In this document: positions 39,934-47,907 of the stretch, piece by piece | Position numbering within the stretch: the first letter of the stretch is position 1 | Layout: the number at the start of each line of letters is the position of its first letter | Assembly (NCBI RefSeq): GCF_017876755.1 | Contig: NZ_JAGIOO010000001.1 | Coordinates: 1-64,000, forward strand | DNA length: 64,000 bases | Direction: 5' to 3' | Origin: Crossiella equi | Lineage (GTDB): Bacteria; Actinomycetota; Actinomycetes; Mycobacteriales; Pseudonocardiaceae | Position numbers and translations under genes: made by a program | Notes under the pieces: generated by a model | The model's database searches: none | What the model was told of the DNA's origin: nothing | What the model saw: the letters and a program-made list of their open reading frames with translations, nothing else

Positions 39934-42900
39934 CCGGCGCGCTGGAGGAGTTCGCCGACCTCCGCCTGGACGCCGCCGACGTCGTCCCGGAACGAGGCGA
40001 CCCGAGAGCGGTTCGCTACCTCGACTACCAGCTCAGCGTCCGCGACCACGGCGACCCCGCCTGGCGCACCATCGTGAAGTCGGTCCGCCTCCTGCGGATC
40101 ATCCGCATGCCGGTGGTCCCGCCCGCCTTGCGCAGACGCACCTCCGAGTACGACGACCAGCGCGACCTGGTCCGGGCGCTGTGGGCGCAGCGCATCCACT
40201 ACCTGTGCCTGCTCGGCGACAGCGGCCCGGAAGGTCTCGGCGTGCTCAACCTGATGGGCGTCCAAGGAGTGGGCGCCACGATCGAGGAGGCCCGCGCCCA
40301 GGCGGACCGGCACTTCGCGGCGCTCAGCGCACAGCTCGTCGGCGCCTACCCCCAGATCCGCACCCGTGCCCTGACCCCGCCGGAAGCCGACTGGCTCCTG
40401 CAGAAGCAGCAGCAGTGGGTGCACGTGCTGCCGGTCCGAGGCATCCCGATGCCCCGCCGGGACGTCGGCGAGGACCTGCGGATGCCGCTCGCGGGCCACC
40501 GGCAGTCCGGCGGCGAGATCGAGGAGGGCGTGGAGGAGCTCGTCCGCGGCATGCTCGGCGGCCAGGGCTACCTCCTGGTGCTGATGGCGAGCCCGATCTC
40601 CCTGGACCAGGTGACGACGCGGCTCAGCGCCGCCGCCGAGCAGCTGTCGACCATCGCCTCGCAGATCCACGGCCAGCGCTCGGTGAGCGCGGGGGTCGGC
40701 GTGCCGCTGATGTTCTCGACCGCGACCGGCGACCCGGCGGGAACCGCGCACAGCTTCGGCGTCAACACCGGCAGCACGGACACGGCCTCCACTACGCACG
40801 GCTCGACGGCGACCACCACGGACGGGGTGTCGCAGGCGGTGACCGACACCCGGGGCGTGACGAGCACCGACGGCACCAGCGTCACCGACACCCGCGGTGC
40901 CACCGAAGGCCGGACCCACAGCCAGGGGCTGAGCGGCGGCCAGTCCGAGACGGAGGGCGTCTCCACCCAGCAGACGCACGGCACCACCAAGGGCGTCTCC
41001 ACCGGCACCAGCGACCAGATCTCGCACAGCCAGACCAGCACGACCGGGCAGGCGCACCAGGTCAGCCAGGGCACCAGCGCGGGCCTGTCGTCCACGGCCA
41101 GCGACTCGAGCTCCCTGGGCACCAACAGCTCGGTCGGGGAAACCAGCGGTCGCACGGTCGGTGGCAGCGAGTCTCGCACGAGGAACTGGAGCGAGGGCAC
41201 CAACGAGCAGTTCTCCGCCAGCACCACCGCCACCCACGGGGAGAACTCCAACCGCAGCCTCGGCGGCTCGCTGATCCTCAACCTCGGCACCTCCTCGGGT
41301 ACGAGCGACCAGCTCAGCCACCAGTCCTCGCAGTCCCACGGCACCACCACGAGCGTGGGCGGCAGCCACGGCGTGACCGCCTCGGAGTCCGAGAGCCGGG
41401 GCACCAGCAGCAGCCACGGCGTGAACAGCTCGCACACCACCGGGGTCTCGCAGTCAGCCAACCAGGGCTGGAACGCCGGCGTCGCCGACACGGTGAGCCA
41501 GCAGTTCGGCAACACGGTGGGCCGGACCCAGGGCGTGACCACCGGGCAGAGCCTGTCCACCTCGGACTCGACCTCGACGGGGCAGAACGCGAGCGTGGGC
41601 ACGAACCGCGGCTGGACCGAAGGCACGGCCCAGAACACCGGCACCCAGCAGTCCAGTGCCGTCGGCCGGAGTCAGAGCGTGGCGCACCAGGAGTCCACCT
41701 CACACCAGACCGGGCGCACGCACAGCATCGCCAACGGCGTCAGCGACACCACCGGGCGCAGCCTGGGGGAGACCTACGGCCGCTCGGACGCGCTCTCCCA
41801 GTCCAACGCGCGCAACTCACAGCTGGGCGGCAGCCTGTCCTTCGTCCCGACCGTGGGCCTGTCGGCGTCCCGGCAGACCCTGGACGCGATGGCCGACCAG
41901 GTCGGCAAGATCTACACCGCGCTCGTGCACCGCCTCTCCCTGGGCCTGGAGGAGGGCATGTGGCTCTCCCACGGCTACATGCTCGTCCCGGACGAGGACA
42001 CCGGCGCGGCCGCGGCCGGGCTGTTGACGTCCAGCTTCTGGGGCACAGGGGAGAAGGCCCCGATCCCACAACCGTTCTGCGTGTCCACCACGCTCACCCC
42101 GGCACAGTCCGAACACCTCCTCCTGCACGCCCGCGCGTTCAGCCCGTGCGCACACGCCGACCGCCGCCCGCAGGTCATCGAGCCGCACTACTACGGCACC
42201 GCGCTGCTCTCCAACGAGGTGGCGGTCCTGACCACCCCGCCACGCATCGACGTGCCCGGCATCGTGGCCGCCGCGGCAGGCCGACTGCCCGCGCTGGTCT
42301 TCCCCCAGGCCCGCAACGGCCAGATCCGCCTGGGCCACGTCGTGGACACCCAACGCGGCATGGTCTCCTCCGAGGAGTTCTCCCTCATCGTCGACGACCA
42401 GCACAACGACATGCTCCACCCCCTGGTCACCGGCTCCACCGGCCGAGGCAAGACCGAGTCCGGGCTGCGCCTGGCCCACGAATGGCTGCACACCACGCAG
42501 AGCCTGCGCACGATCGACCCGGCAACCGGCCTGCCGACCACCCGCCAGGTCCCGCGCGGCGTCTTGGCCCTGGACCGCAAGAGCGACTGGCGCCGCCTGG
42601 CCCACAGCCTTCCCACCGAGGAGTCCGACCGCTTCCGCTTCTACGACCTGAGCTGTGAACCTCCGCAGGGCCACCGATGCACCGGCGCCGGACCGTACCT
42701 GCGGTACAACCTGCTGCGCATCCCACCGGGCGTGCGCGCCAACGTCTTCCGCGACGCCATCTGCGACACGATGGCCAAGGTCGGCGCCCTGGGCCCACGC
42801 GGCCGGGGCATCCTGTGGCAGGCCCTGCACGCGCTCTGGTCCTCACCCCGCCCGGACCCCGTCCACGGCGACACCGCCACGGTCTACGAACGCCCGGAGC

Positions 42901-43670
42901 TGAGCCGCTTCATCGGCATGCCGGACCTGGCCGAGTGGGTGGACACGCATCTGCAGGCGATCTCGCGGAAGTCGACCACGAGCAAGGAGCTGATCACCGG
43001 CCTGAACATCATCCAGAACCGCCTGCAGTTCTTCCACCGCGACGTCTACGGCTCGGGCATCTACCTCGCCGACACCCCGGGCTCCACCACGAGCGACACC
43101 ATCGAGATCAGCGACCTGGTGGGCCAGGGTCACTGCGTGGTCCTGGAGGCCGCGCACCTGGACGCCCAGTCCGGCGCGCTGGTGCTGGCGGCCATCTTCA
43201 CCGCGGCCTTCGCTTACGCCCGGGACAACGTCGGCTCGCTGTCGGAGACCCTGGTCATTTTGGAGGAGGCCAACGACTACCTGCCCAACGAGCGAGAGGA
43301 CGTCTCCGGCGTGACGCAGACGGTCTTCGACCAGACGCTGGCCATGGGTCGGCACCTCCGGTTGTCGTTGATGTTGCTGGTCCAGAGCCCGGAACGGCTG
43401 TCCCAGCAGGCGATCAACTGCGCTGGCCTGGTGGTGATCCACTCGGCGGACAGCTACGAGTCCAAGCAGCGGATGATGGCCAAGATCTCCCGCGACGGCC
43501 GATACGACCACCGGGACTTGGCGCAGTTCCTCGGCGACGTGCCCACTGGATGGGCAGTGCTGCGCCCGCGGCCGACCAGGGACTGGATTGACGGGGCGCC
43601 GGTGCTGGTGGCAATCGACGCGGTCGACCTACCGCAGCCGAGTGATGACGAGCTTGGTCTGCTGGCCTAG
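39930..43670 (+). CDS. HerA/VirB4-like transfer ATPase with Ser/Thr/Gly-rich insert
   Basis: 1246 residues from GTG 39930. Residues 1-270 form a VirB4-like N-terminal domain (LNLMGVQGVGATIEEARAQA, GGQGYLLVLMASPISLDQ). Residues about 270-630 are a degenerate repeat of Ser, Thr, Gly, His and Gln. The C-terminal ATPase has Walker A TGSTGRGKTES (near residue 833), a DRKSDWRRLA strand, Walker B LVILEEAND (near residue 1110) and SLMLLVQSPERLSQQ, as in HerA/TraB/VirB4 DNA pumps. It probably powers DNA or protein transfer through a channel made by the membrane proteins before it. An insertion sequence sits at its stop codon, but the protein ends intact (LGLLA, then TAG). Confidence 0.75.
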   Translation: MTGALEEFADLRLDAADVVPERGDPRAVRYLDYQLSVRDHGDPAWRTIVKSVRLLRIIRMPVVPPALRRRTSEYDDQRDLVRALWAQRIHYLCLLGDSGPEGLGVLNLMGVQGVGATIEEARAQADRHFAALSAQLVGAYPQIRTRALTPPEADWLLQKQQQWVHVLPVRGIPMPRRDVGEDLRMPLAGHRQSGGEIEEGVEELVRGMLGGQGYLLVLMASPISLDQVTTRLSAAAEQLSTIASQIHGQRSVSAGVGVPLMFSTATGDPAGTAHSFGVNTGSTDTASTTHGSTATTTDGVSQAVTDTRGVTSTDGTSVTDTRGATEGRTHSQGLSGGQSETEGVSTQQTHGTTKGVSTGTSDQISHSQTSTTGQAHQVSQGTSAGLSSTASDSSSLGTNSSVGETSGRTVGGSESRTRNWSEGTNEQFSASTTATHGENSNRSLGGSLILNLGTSSGTSDQLSHQSSQSHGTTTSVGGSHGVTASESESRGTSSSHGVNSSHTTGVSQSANQGWNAGVADTVSQQFGNTVGRTQGVTTGQSLSTSDSTSTGQNASVGTNRGWTEGTAQNTGTQQSSAVGRSQSVAHQESTSHQTGRTHSIANGVSDTTGRSLGETYGRSDALSQSNARNSQLGGSLSFVPTVGLSASRQTLDAMADQVGKIYTALVHRLSLGLEEGMWLSHGYMLVPDEDTGAAAAGLLTSSFWGTGEKAPIPQPFCVSTTLTPAQSEHLLLHARAFSPCAHADRRPQVIEPHYYGTALLSNEVAVLTTPPRIDVPGIVAAAAGRLPALVFPQARNGQIRLGHVVDTQRGMVSSEEFSLIVDDQHNDMLHPLVTGSTGRGKTESGLRLAHEWLHTTQSLRTIDPATGLPTTRQVPRGVLALDRKSDWRRLAHSLPTEESDRFRFYDLSCEPPQGHRCTGAGPYLRYNLLRIPPGVRANVFRDAICDTMAKVGALGPRGRGILWQALHALWSSPRPDPVHGDTATVYERPELSRFIGMPDLAEWVDTHLQAISRKSTTSKELITGLNIIQNRLQFFHRDVYGSGIYLADTPGSTTSDTIEISDLVGQGHCVVLEAAHLDAQSGALVLAAIFTAAFAYARDNVGSLSETLVILEEANDYLPNEREDVSGVTQTVFDQTLAMGRHLRLSLMLLVQSPERLSQQAINCAGLVVIHSADSYESKQRMMAKISRDGRYDHRDLAQFLGDVPTGWAVLRPRPTRDWIDGAPVLVAIDAVDLPQPSDDELGLLA

Positions 43671-43671
43671 C
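43666..43671 (+). repeat. Target-site duplication, left copy (CCTAGC)
   Basis: Six-base direct repeat that matches 44756-44761 and contains the TAG stop of the transfer ATPase gene (43668-43670). Confidence 0.8.
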
Positions 43672-44755
43672 TGTTGTAACTAGGGACGTTGTTGAGAGCG
43701 TGTCGGGTTGAACGCAGGGAGGACCTTCAGGCGAAGTGGGTGTGTCTGACGCACTCACTCCACGCACTGAAGGTCCTCGCATGCACCGTAACGCCCGCAC
43801 CACCATCCACGCACGCCGCCTCATCAACACCCGCTACCAAGCCGGGTGGCCCGCCCCGCGCATCGCCGAACAACTCGGCATCTCGGTGGCCACGGTCTAC
43901 AAGTGGATCCGCCGCTATGAGGCTGCAGGTGAAGCGGGCCTGGCCGACCGCTCCTCCCGCCCCCACACCAGCCCCGCCCGCACCCCCGCCGAGATCGAGG
44001 CCGCGGTCTTGGCCGCCCGGACCGAGCATCGCCGGGGCGCGCTGCACCTGGCCGGGCTGCTCGGCTTGGCCGCGGCCACCGTCGGCCGGATCCTGCGCCG
44101 ACACCACGTGCCCGCCTTGGCTCATCTGGACGCCGTCACCGGGCTGCCCGTACGCCGCCGTCACTCCGGGATCTGCTACCAGCGCCCGCACCCCGGTGAC
44201 CTGCTGCATGTCGATGTCAAGAAACTCGGCCGCATCCCCGACGGCGGCGGCTGGCGCCTGCACGGCCGCGGCGAGGCCGTCCGCGGACGCGGGATCGGCT
44301 GGGACTACCTCCACGTCGCTGTCGATGACCGCTCCCGGCTGGCCTATGTCGAGGCCTTGCCGGATGAGAAGGGCCTGACCTGCGCGGGCTTCCTGCACCG
44401 GGCCGCCTCGTGGTTCCGGGAACACGGAGTGCTGGTGTTACGGGTGCTCACCGACAACGCCAAGGCCTACCGCATCGACCGGGACTGGCAGGCGGTCTGC
44501 ACCGCCCTGGGCATCCGGCGGCGCTTCATCAAACCGGGGTGTCCCTGGACCAACGGCAAGGCCGAACGATTCAACCGGACCCTGCAGACCGAGTTCGCCT
44601 ACGCGAGGGCCTGGACCTCCAACCAGGAACGGCTAGCGGCCCTGCCGGGCTGGCTCGAGCGCTACAACACCCACCGCGCTCACTCAGCCCTGGCAGGCCA
44701 CCCACCGATCAGCGTCCTGGCCGGGTGAGTCTCAACAACGTCACGAATCAGTACA
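43672..44755 (+). mobile_element. IS481-type insertion sequence
   Basis: 1084 bases bounded by imperfect 26-base inverted ends that start with TGT and share GACGTTGTTGAGA (12-13 identical bases next to the transposase). The left end is TGTTGTAACTAGGG..., the right end in reverse complement TGTACTGATTCGTG.... Flanked by the six-base direct repeat CCTAGC. It contains a single transposase gene. The intact ends and open frame suggest a recent insertion. Confidence 0.85.
43781..44728 (+). CDS. IS481-family transposase
   Basis: 315 residues from ATG 43781. N-terminal HTH (ARRLINTRYQAGWPAPRIAEQLGISVATVYKWIRRYE), then the integrase core with the DDE residues placed as in IS481: HVDVKKLG, YLHVAVDDRSR, VLTDNAKAYR and GKAERFNRTLQTEFAYAR, the last giving the catalytic Glu. 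Full length and uninterrupted, so probably active. Confidence 0.9.
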   Translation: MHRNARTTIHARRLINTRYQAGWPAPRIAEQLGISVATVYKWIRRYEAAGEAGLADRSSRPHTSPARTPAEIEAAVLAARTEHRRGALHLAGLLGLAAATVGRILRRHHVPALAHLDAVTGLPVRRRHSGICYQRPHPGDLLHVDVKKLGRIPDGGGWRLHGRGEAVRGRGIGWDYLHVAVDDRSRLAYVEALPDEKGLTCAGFLHRAASWFREHGVLVLRVLTDNAKAYRIDRDWQAVCTALGIRRRFIKPGCPWTNGKAERFNRTLQTEFAYARAWTSNQERLAALPGWLERYNTHRAHSALAGHPPISVLAG

Positions 44756-44761
44756 CCTAGC
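44756..44761 (+). repeat. Target-site duplication, right copy (CCTAGC)
   Basis: Second copy of the six-base repeat. The short gap to 44848 holds no gene and is richer in AT than the element average. Confidence 0.8.
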
Positions 44762-44848
44762 CGAAGTGCGCACCAGACGGCCGGGCACGGTGGGTCGACT
44801 TGTTTCGGTCGCACTGCGGTACTTAGGCTACACAACTTGAGTGAATGA

Positions 44849-46138
44849 TCATGGTGGAGGAAGCAGAGACAAGGTGGGCAGACCGAACTGGTGCATCACG
44901 TCCTCAGCGAGGGTCCTAGCAGAGTCGCGCAGGTCGTCGATGGTGGAGAGGGCTGGAACTTCGCCTAGAACTGGAGCGCAGAACTCAATGGTTCGTGTGC
45001 CCGGAAGTTTCTCGACCGTATTCGACACTGTTGTGCCGAAGCGCTTGTGGTCAATCGCGGTCCAGGGGCGCGCGAGTTTTGTGCGGAGCAATTCTGCGCG
45101 GGCTACGAACGGCGTTTGTAGACCGAGATGCTGCGCGTAGGTGTCCGCGATCGCTGCGAAGTCAGCCATGAAGCACTCTACGAGTACACTCGGTACGTGA
45201 TACTGGCCTTCGAGAATCGGTTCGTACCACCCTTCTAGGGCAGCTGCGAAGACAATCGATCCATCATGGTGAAGTTCCACGTGAACCAGCTGTGCCCGGT
45301 CGTCGTTGCTAGGTTGGTATGATCGTGAGCATACCCACCTGCGCAGGCCGACACGTGGATTCAGCGCGGAGTTCTCAAGATCTCTCAGAAGATTGTACCT
45401 GTTGAATGCAGTTGGAGGGATCAACTCGTTGGTCCGATGTAATGCCTTAGTCAAGATCGTACTTATGTCGGCACGAGTAGGGCTCGCAGTTAGCGGTGTT
45501 GGTGCAACCGATGTCCTTGCGGTCGCGACGATCCACGGCGTGGAACGATCCAAGAGATGGTGTGCTTCTTCGTGTAACCTTTCCAGATGTGCCCGCTCCT
45601 CCTGTCGGCGAGAGAAGCGGGCGCTGTAGGCACGTTCGAGGTCTCTTTCTCGCATCCAGTTTGTTTCGGCGCCGGCTCTGTATGGACAGCCTATTTTGTT
45701 GCGTTGACCGATGAGGTGCGGCGCTTCAGGGCTTCTTGGGATCGAAAGTGCCAGTACGGTGATGTCGCCGTCTGTGTTGCTGAGAGAAGTGAAATCAAGT
45801 CCGGCGATGAATGGGTGGACTCGATTGGCAAGTATCGACCGGAGTCGACGCTGAGTTGATTCAGAGCTATCTACGGTGTTGAATTCTAGTGCGCGACCTG
45901 TGCCGCGCTCTTCTTTGATGCCAAACACGATCATGCCACCGTTGGTGTTTGCCATCGCGGCCACATCCTTGGCAAGCTCGTCCAGTTCGGGATCGCTGGA
46001 ACCTGGCAAGGACTTCTTCCAGTCCAGATCATCGGATTCGATGACTCCTTGGGCGACGGCCTGCTCGATCAGCGCGTAGGTTAAATCGCTCGGTGGTTCC
46101 CCGAGTTGGGCATGAATTCTTGACCATGTCGGCGGCAT
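44849..46138 (-). CDS. Schlafen/AlbA_2-domain ATP-binding protein
   Basis: 429 residues from ATG 46138. The N-terminal AlbA_2 domain is clear: ESDDLDWKKSLPGSS, ELAKDVAAMANTNGGMIVFGIKEE, VHPFIAGLDF and VLALSIPRSPEAPHLIG. It is normally an ATP-binding divergent AAA domain, often fused to HTH or other effector domains in phage-defence and stress proteins. The C-terminal 250 residues have no domain I recognise. Base composition is visibly lower in GC than the flanking genes and the codons are less biased, which suggests separate acquisition. It is in the cargo island and lacks the element motif. Confidence 0.75.
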   Translation of the reverse strand: MPPTWSRIHAQLGEPPSDLTYALIEQAVAQGVIESDDLDWKKSLPGSSDPELDELAKDVAAMANTNGGMIVFGIKEERGTGRALEFNTVDSSESTQRRLRSILANRVHPFIAGLDFTSLSNTDGDITVLALSIPRSPEAPHLIGQRNKIGCPYRAGAETNWMRERDLERAYSARFSRRQEERAHLERLHEEAHHLLDRSTPWIVATARTSVAPTPLTASPTRADISTILTKALHRTNELIPPTAFNRYNLLRDLENSALNPRVGLRRWVCSRSYQPSNDDRAQLVHVELHHDGSIVFAAALEGWYEPILEGQYHVPSVLVECFMADFAAIADTYAQHLGLQTPFVARAELLRTKLARPWTAIDHKRFGTTVSNTVEKLPGTRTIEFCAPVLGEVPALSTIDDLRDSARTLAEDVMHQFGLPTLSLLPPP

Positions 46139-46263
46139 CGTCTCACCCTAGGCGAGGGTCGGCTGGGCGCCACCGTCCGAGATCGTGCTGTTGCACGGTG
46201 GTGTTCAAACTGCCTACCTTGCCGCCTGCGACCGGGTAGGGCTCTGCACAGGCCGGAGTTTGC

Positions 46264-46893
46264 TTAGGCGTCGGCGACCACGAGAAGCGTTCCGACCTCT
46301 CCGTCCCTTGGTGCAGTGACGCGTTTGGCTCGCGTGAGCTGGAATCCTGCGATGCGCAGATGCTCTCGCCACTCCGCAACCGGAAGCTCCCACTTCGGAA
46401 CCACCTGCTCAGGGTCGTGGAGCGCGATGGTGGGCAGGTGGGAGAAGGCGAGGCGCCCGCCCGGCGTGAGCACGCGGTGGATGAGGGGCAGCAGCTTGGC
46501 GGGATTGCTGAACCAGACTGCTCCGAAGATCGAGATTGCGATGTCGAACCGACTAACCGTGGTGTCGAGGTAGTCAACGGCGTCGGCGGTGCGGAAGTCG
46601 ATGCGCCTGGCGTGCGACCAGGTCGCTGTTGCGTCAGCGATTCGACTGGGAGCGAGGTCGACGCCGGTGCAGTGGGCGCCGAGGGTGGCCAGGTGGGCGA
46701 GGTTGTCCCCACTACCACAGCCAAGGTCGAGGACCTTCTTGCCCGCCACGTCACCCAGGATGGACTCGTCGGGGCCGTGGTCGGGGTACTGGGTCCAGTT
46801 CAGCCAAGTGCGCGCGCCAGCGGCGTTGACCTCGCGGCGAGGTGTGGAGCGCTGGGCGAAGCGCTCCCAGGCTTCGACCGGGGTCATCGTCAT
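46264..46893 (-). CDS. SAM-dependent methyltransferase
   Basis: 209 residues from ATG 46893 with GGAAGGG upstream. Motif I is VLDLGCGSGDNLAHLA, motif II/III THCTGVDLAPSRI and FDIAISIFGAVWF, and the C-terminal LTPGGRLAFSHLP completes a class I methyltransferase. Small-molecule or protein target unknown. It lies 62 bases downstream of the gene 46956-47408 on the same strand and may modify its product. The region 46139-46263 downstream holds no gene. Confidence 0.85.
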   Translation of the reverse strand: MTMTPVEAWERFAQRSTPRREVNAAGARTWLNWTQYPDHGPDESILGDVAGKKVLDLGCGSGDNLAHLATLGAHCTGVDLAPSRIADATATWSHARRIDFRTADAVDYLDTTVSRFDIAISIFGAVWFSNPAKLLPLIHRVLTPGGRLAFSHLPTIALHDPEQVVPKWELPVAEWREHLRIAGFQLTRAKRVTAPRDGEVGTLLVVADA

Positions 46894-46955
46894 GGTGGCC
46901 CTTCCGTGGTGCTCGCCGCGCCCCGGCGGATGGGGCGCGGCGAGCCTATCGGTGA

Positions 46956-47408
46956 CTACTTGCCCTTGCCCGGGCTGTTGCTGCACCCGGCGTAGCACTG
47001 GTTGCAGTCCACGCCCTCGGCGTTCCACAGCTGCTCGTCGAGGGTGAAGCCGGCGTCGCGGATGGCCTGGATGGTGGTGCGCAGGACCAGCGGTCCTTCC
47101 TGGTCCTCGCCCGGCAGGTGGGGGATGTGGTTGATGTAGTCGCCGTTGTGTGCCTGGCAAAAGGCACGGTAGGGGACGGTGTCGGTGAGGAAGGTGTGCC
47201 AGCCCTTGTCCACCATCGGCGCTGGCCCCAGCGGCAGGCCTGGGTTGCGAGCGCAGGTGATGAGGAAGGCCACGGTCTGGGCCAGGATCCGCTCGGCCAA
47301 GGCCCGGTCCACGTCGTGGTCGCGGCTGATCAGGATGGCCAGACGGTCCCAGTGGGCGGCCGGGATGTATTCGCGGGCGTCGCGGACGACGGAGAGTGTG
47401 ATCGGCAT
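46956..47408 (-). CDS. GRDP-like protein with Cys-rich C-terminal tail
   Basis: 150 residues from ATG 47408. The block MVDKGWHTFLTDTVPYRAFCQAHNGDYINHIPH resembles the conserved DxxWHxFLLHTxxYxxFC motif of glycine-rich-domain-like proteins. The C-terminal 20 residues end in GVDCNQCYAGCSNSPGKGK with three cysteines and no obvious hydrophobic core. The tail could bind metal or be a peptide substrate for the adjacent methyltransferase. No decisive function. Upstream is the ribbon-type gene (47442-47756) on the same strand. Confidence 0.6.
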   Translation of the reverse strand: MPITLSVVRDAREYIPAAHWDRLAILISRDHDVDRALAERILAQTVAFLITCARNPGLPLGPAPMVDKGWHTFLTDTVPYRAFCQAHNGDYINHIPHLPGEDQEGPLVLRTTIQAIRDAGFTLDEQLWNAEGVDCNQCYAGCSNSPGKGK

Positions 47409-47441
47409 GGCGGAGGTTCCCTTCTCGATGGTGCTTCCGGC

Positions 47442-47756
47442 TCAGGCGGCGCGCTGGTGGTGGCGCCCGTGGGGTTCGTCGGGCGGGAGCAGGTGCTGGC
47501 GGGCCACGTTCCAGAAGTCGCAGGGGAAGCGGACGCGGCGAAGACCGTGGTGGCAGCGGCAGCAGTAGCCCCGGCGGGTAGGCCGGTGCTGGTGCAGGGT
47601 GATGCGCCAGGCGGCGACGAGGCGGGCGAGTTCGGTGTCGGCCAGCGCCGCCTTCGACGGGATGTCGCCGCGGGCGACGAGCTCGTCGAGGTAGTCCAAG
47701 CGGCCGAGAACGTCCTGGCCCCGACTGTCGACTCGAGGGTTCGGGGTACTGGTCAT
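47442..47756 (-). CDS. Small Cys/His-rich protein
   Basis: 104 residues from ATG 47756. A basic segment ITLHQHRPTRRGYCCRCHHGLRRVRFPCDFW has CCRCHH and PC about 12 residues apart, a possible zinc ribbon. The N-terminal half is helical. No family recognised, although similar small proteins are often found beside XRE-TPR regulators in streptomycete genomes (recalled, not checked). It is divergent from the HTH-TPR gene at 47908. Confidence 0.55.
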   Translation of the reverse strand: MTSTPNPRVDSRGQDVLGRLDYLDELVARGDIPSKAALADTELARLVAAWRITLHQHRPTRRGYCCRCHHGLRRVRFPCDFWNVARQHLLPPDEPHGRHHQRAA

Positions 47757-47907
47757 CGGCGGGGTCTCCGTTAGTGTGAGAGCTGTGTCGCACCGTGATC
47801 AGTAGGCAACCGTCCGTGAGGTCGGTTGGCCATGGCGTTCGTTGTGGCGGTCCTGTCGCATCGTGTGGCATTCACAGCGTGAACAGGGGAAACAGGGAGG
47901 GGTGGCT

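Noticed and set aside
40740-41820. Large open frames on the opposite strand of the Ser/Thr-rich region
   Set aside because: They mirror the repetitive codons of the transfer ATPase (low complexity in all frames) and have no start signals of their own.
43672-44755. IS insertion inactivating the transfer ATPase
   Set aside because: The duplication keeps the TAG stop, and the protein end LGLLA is unaffected.
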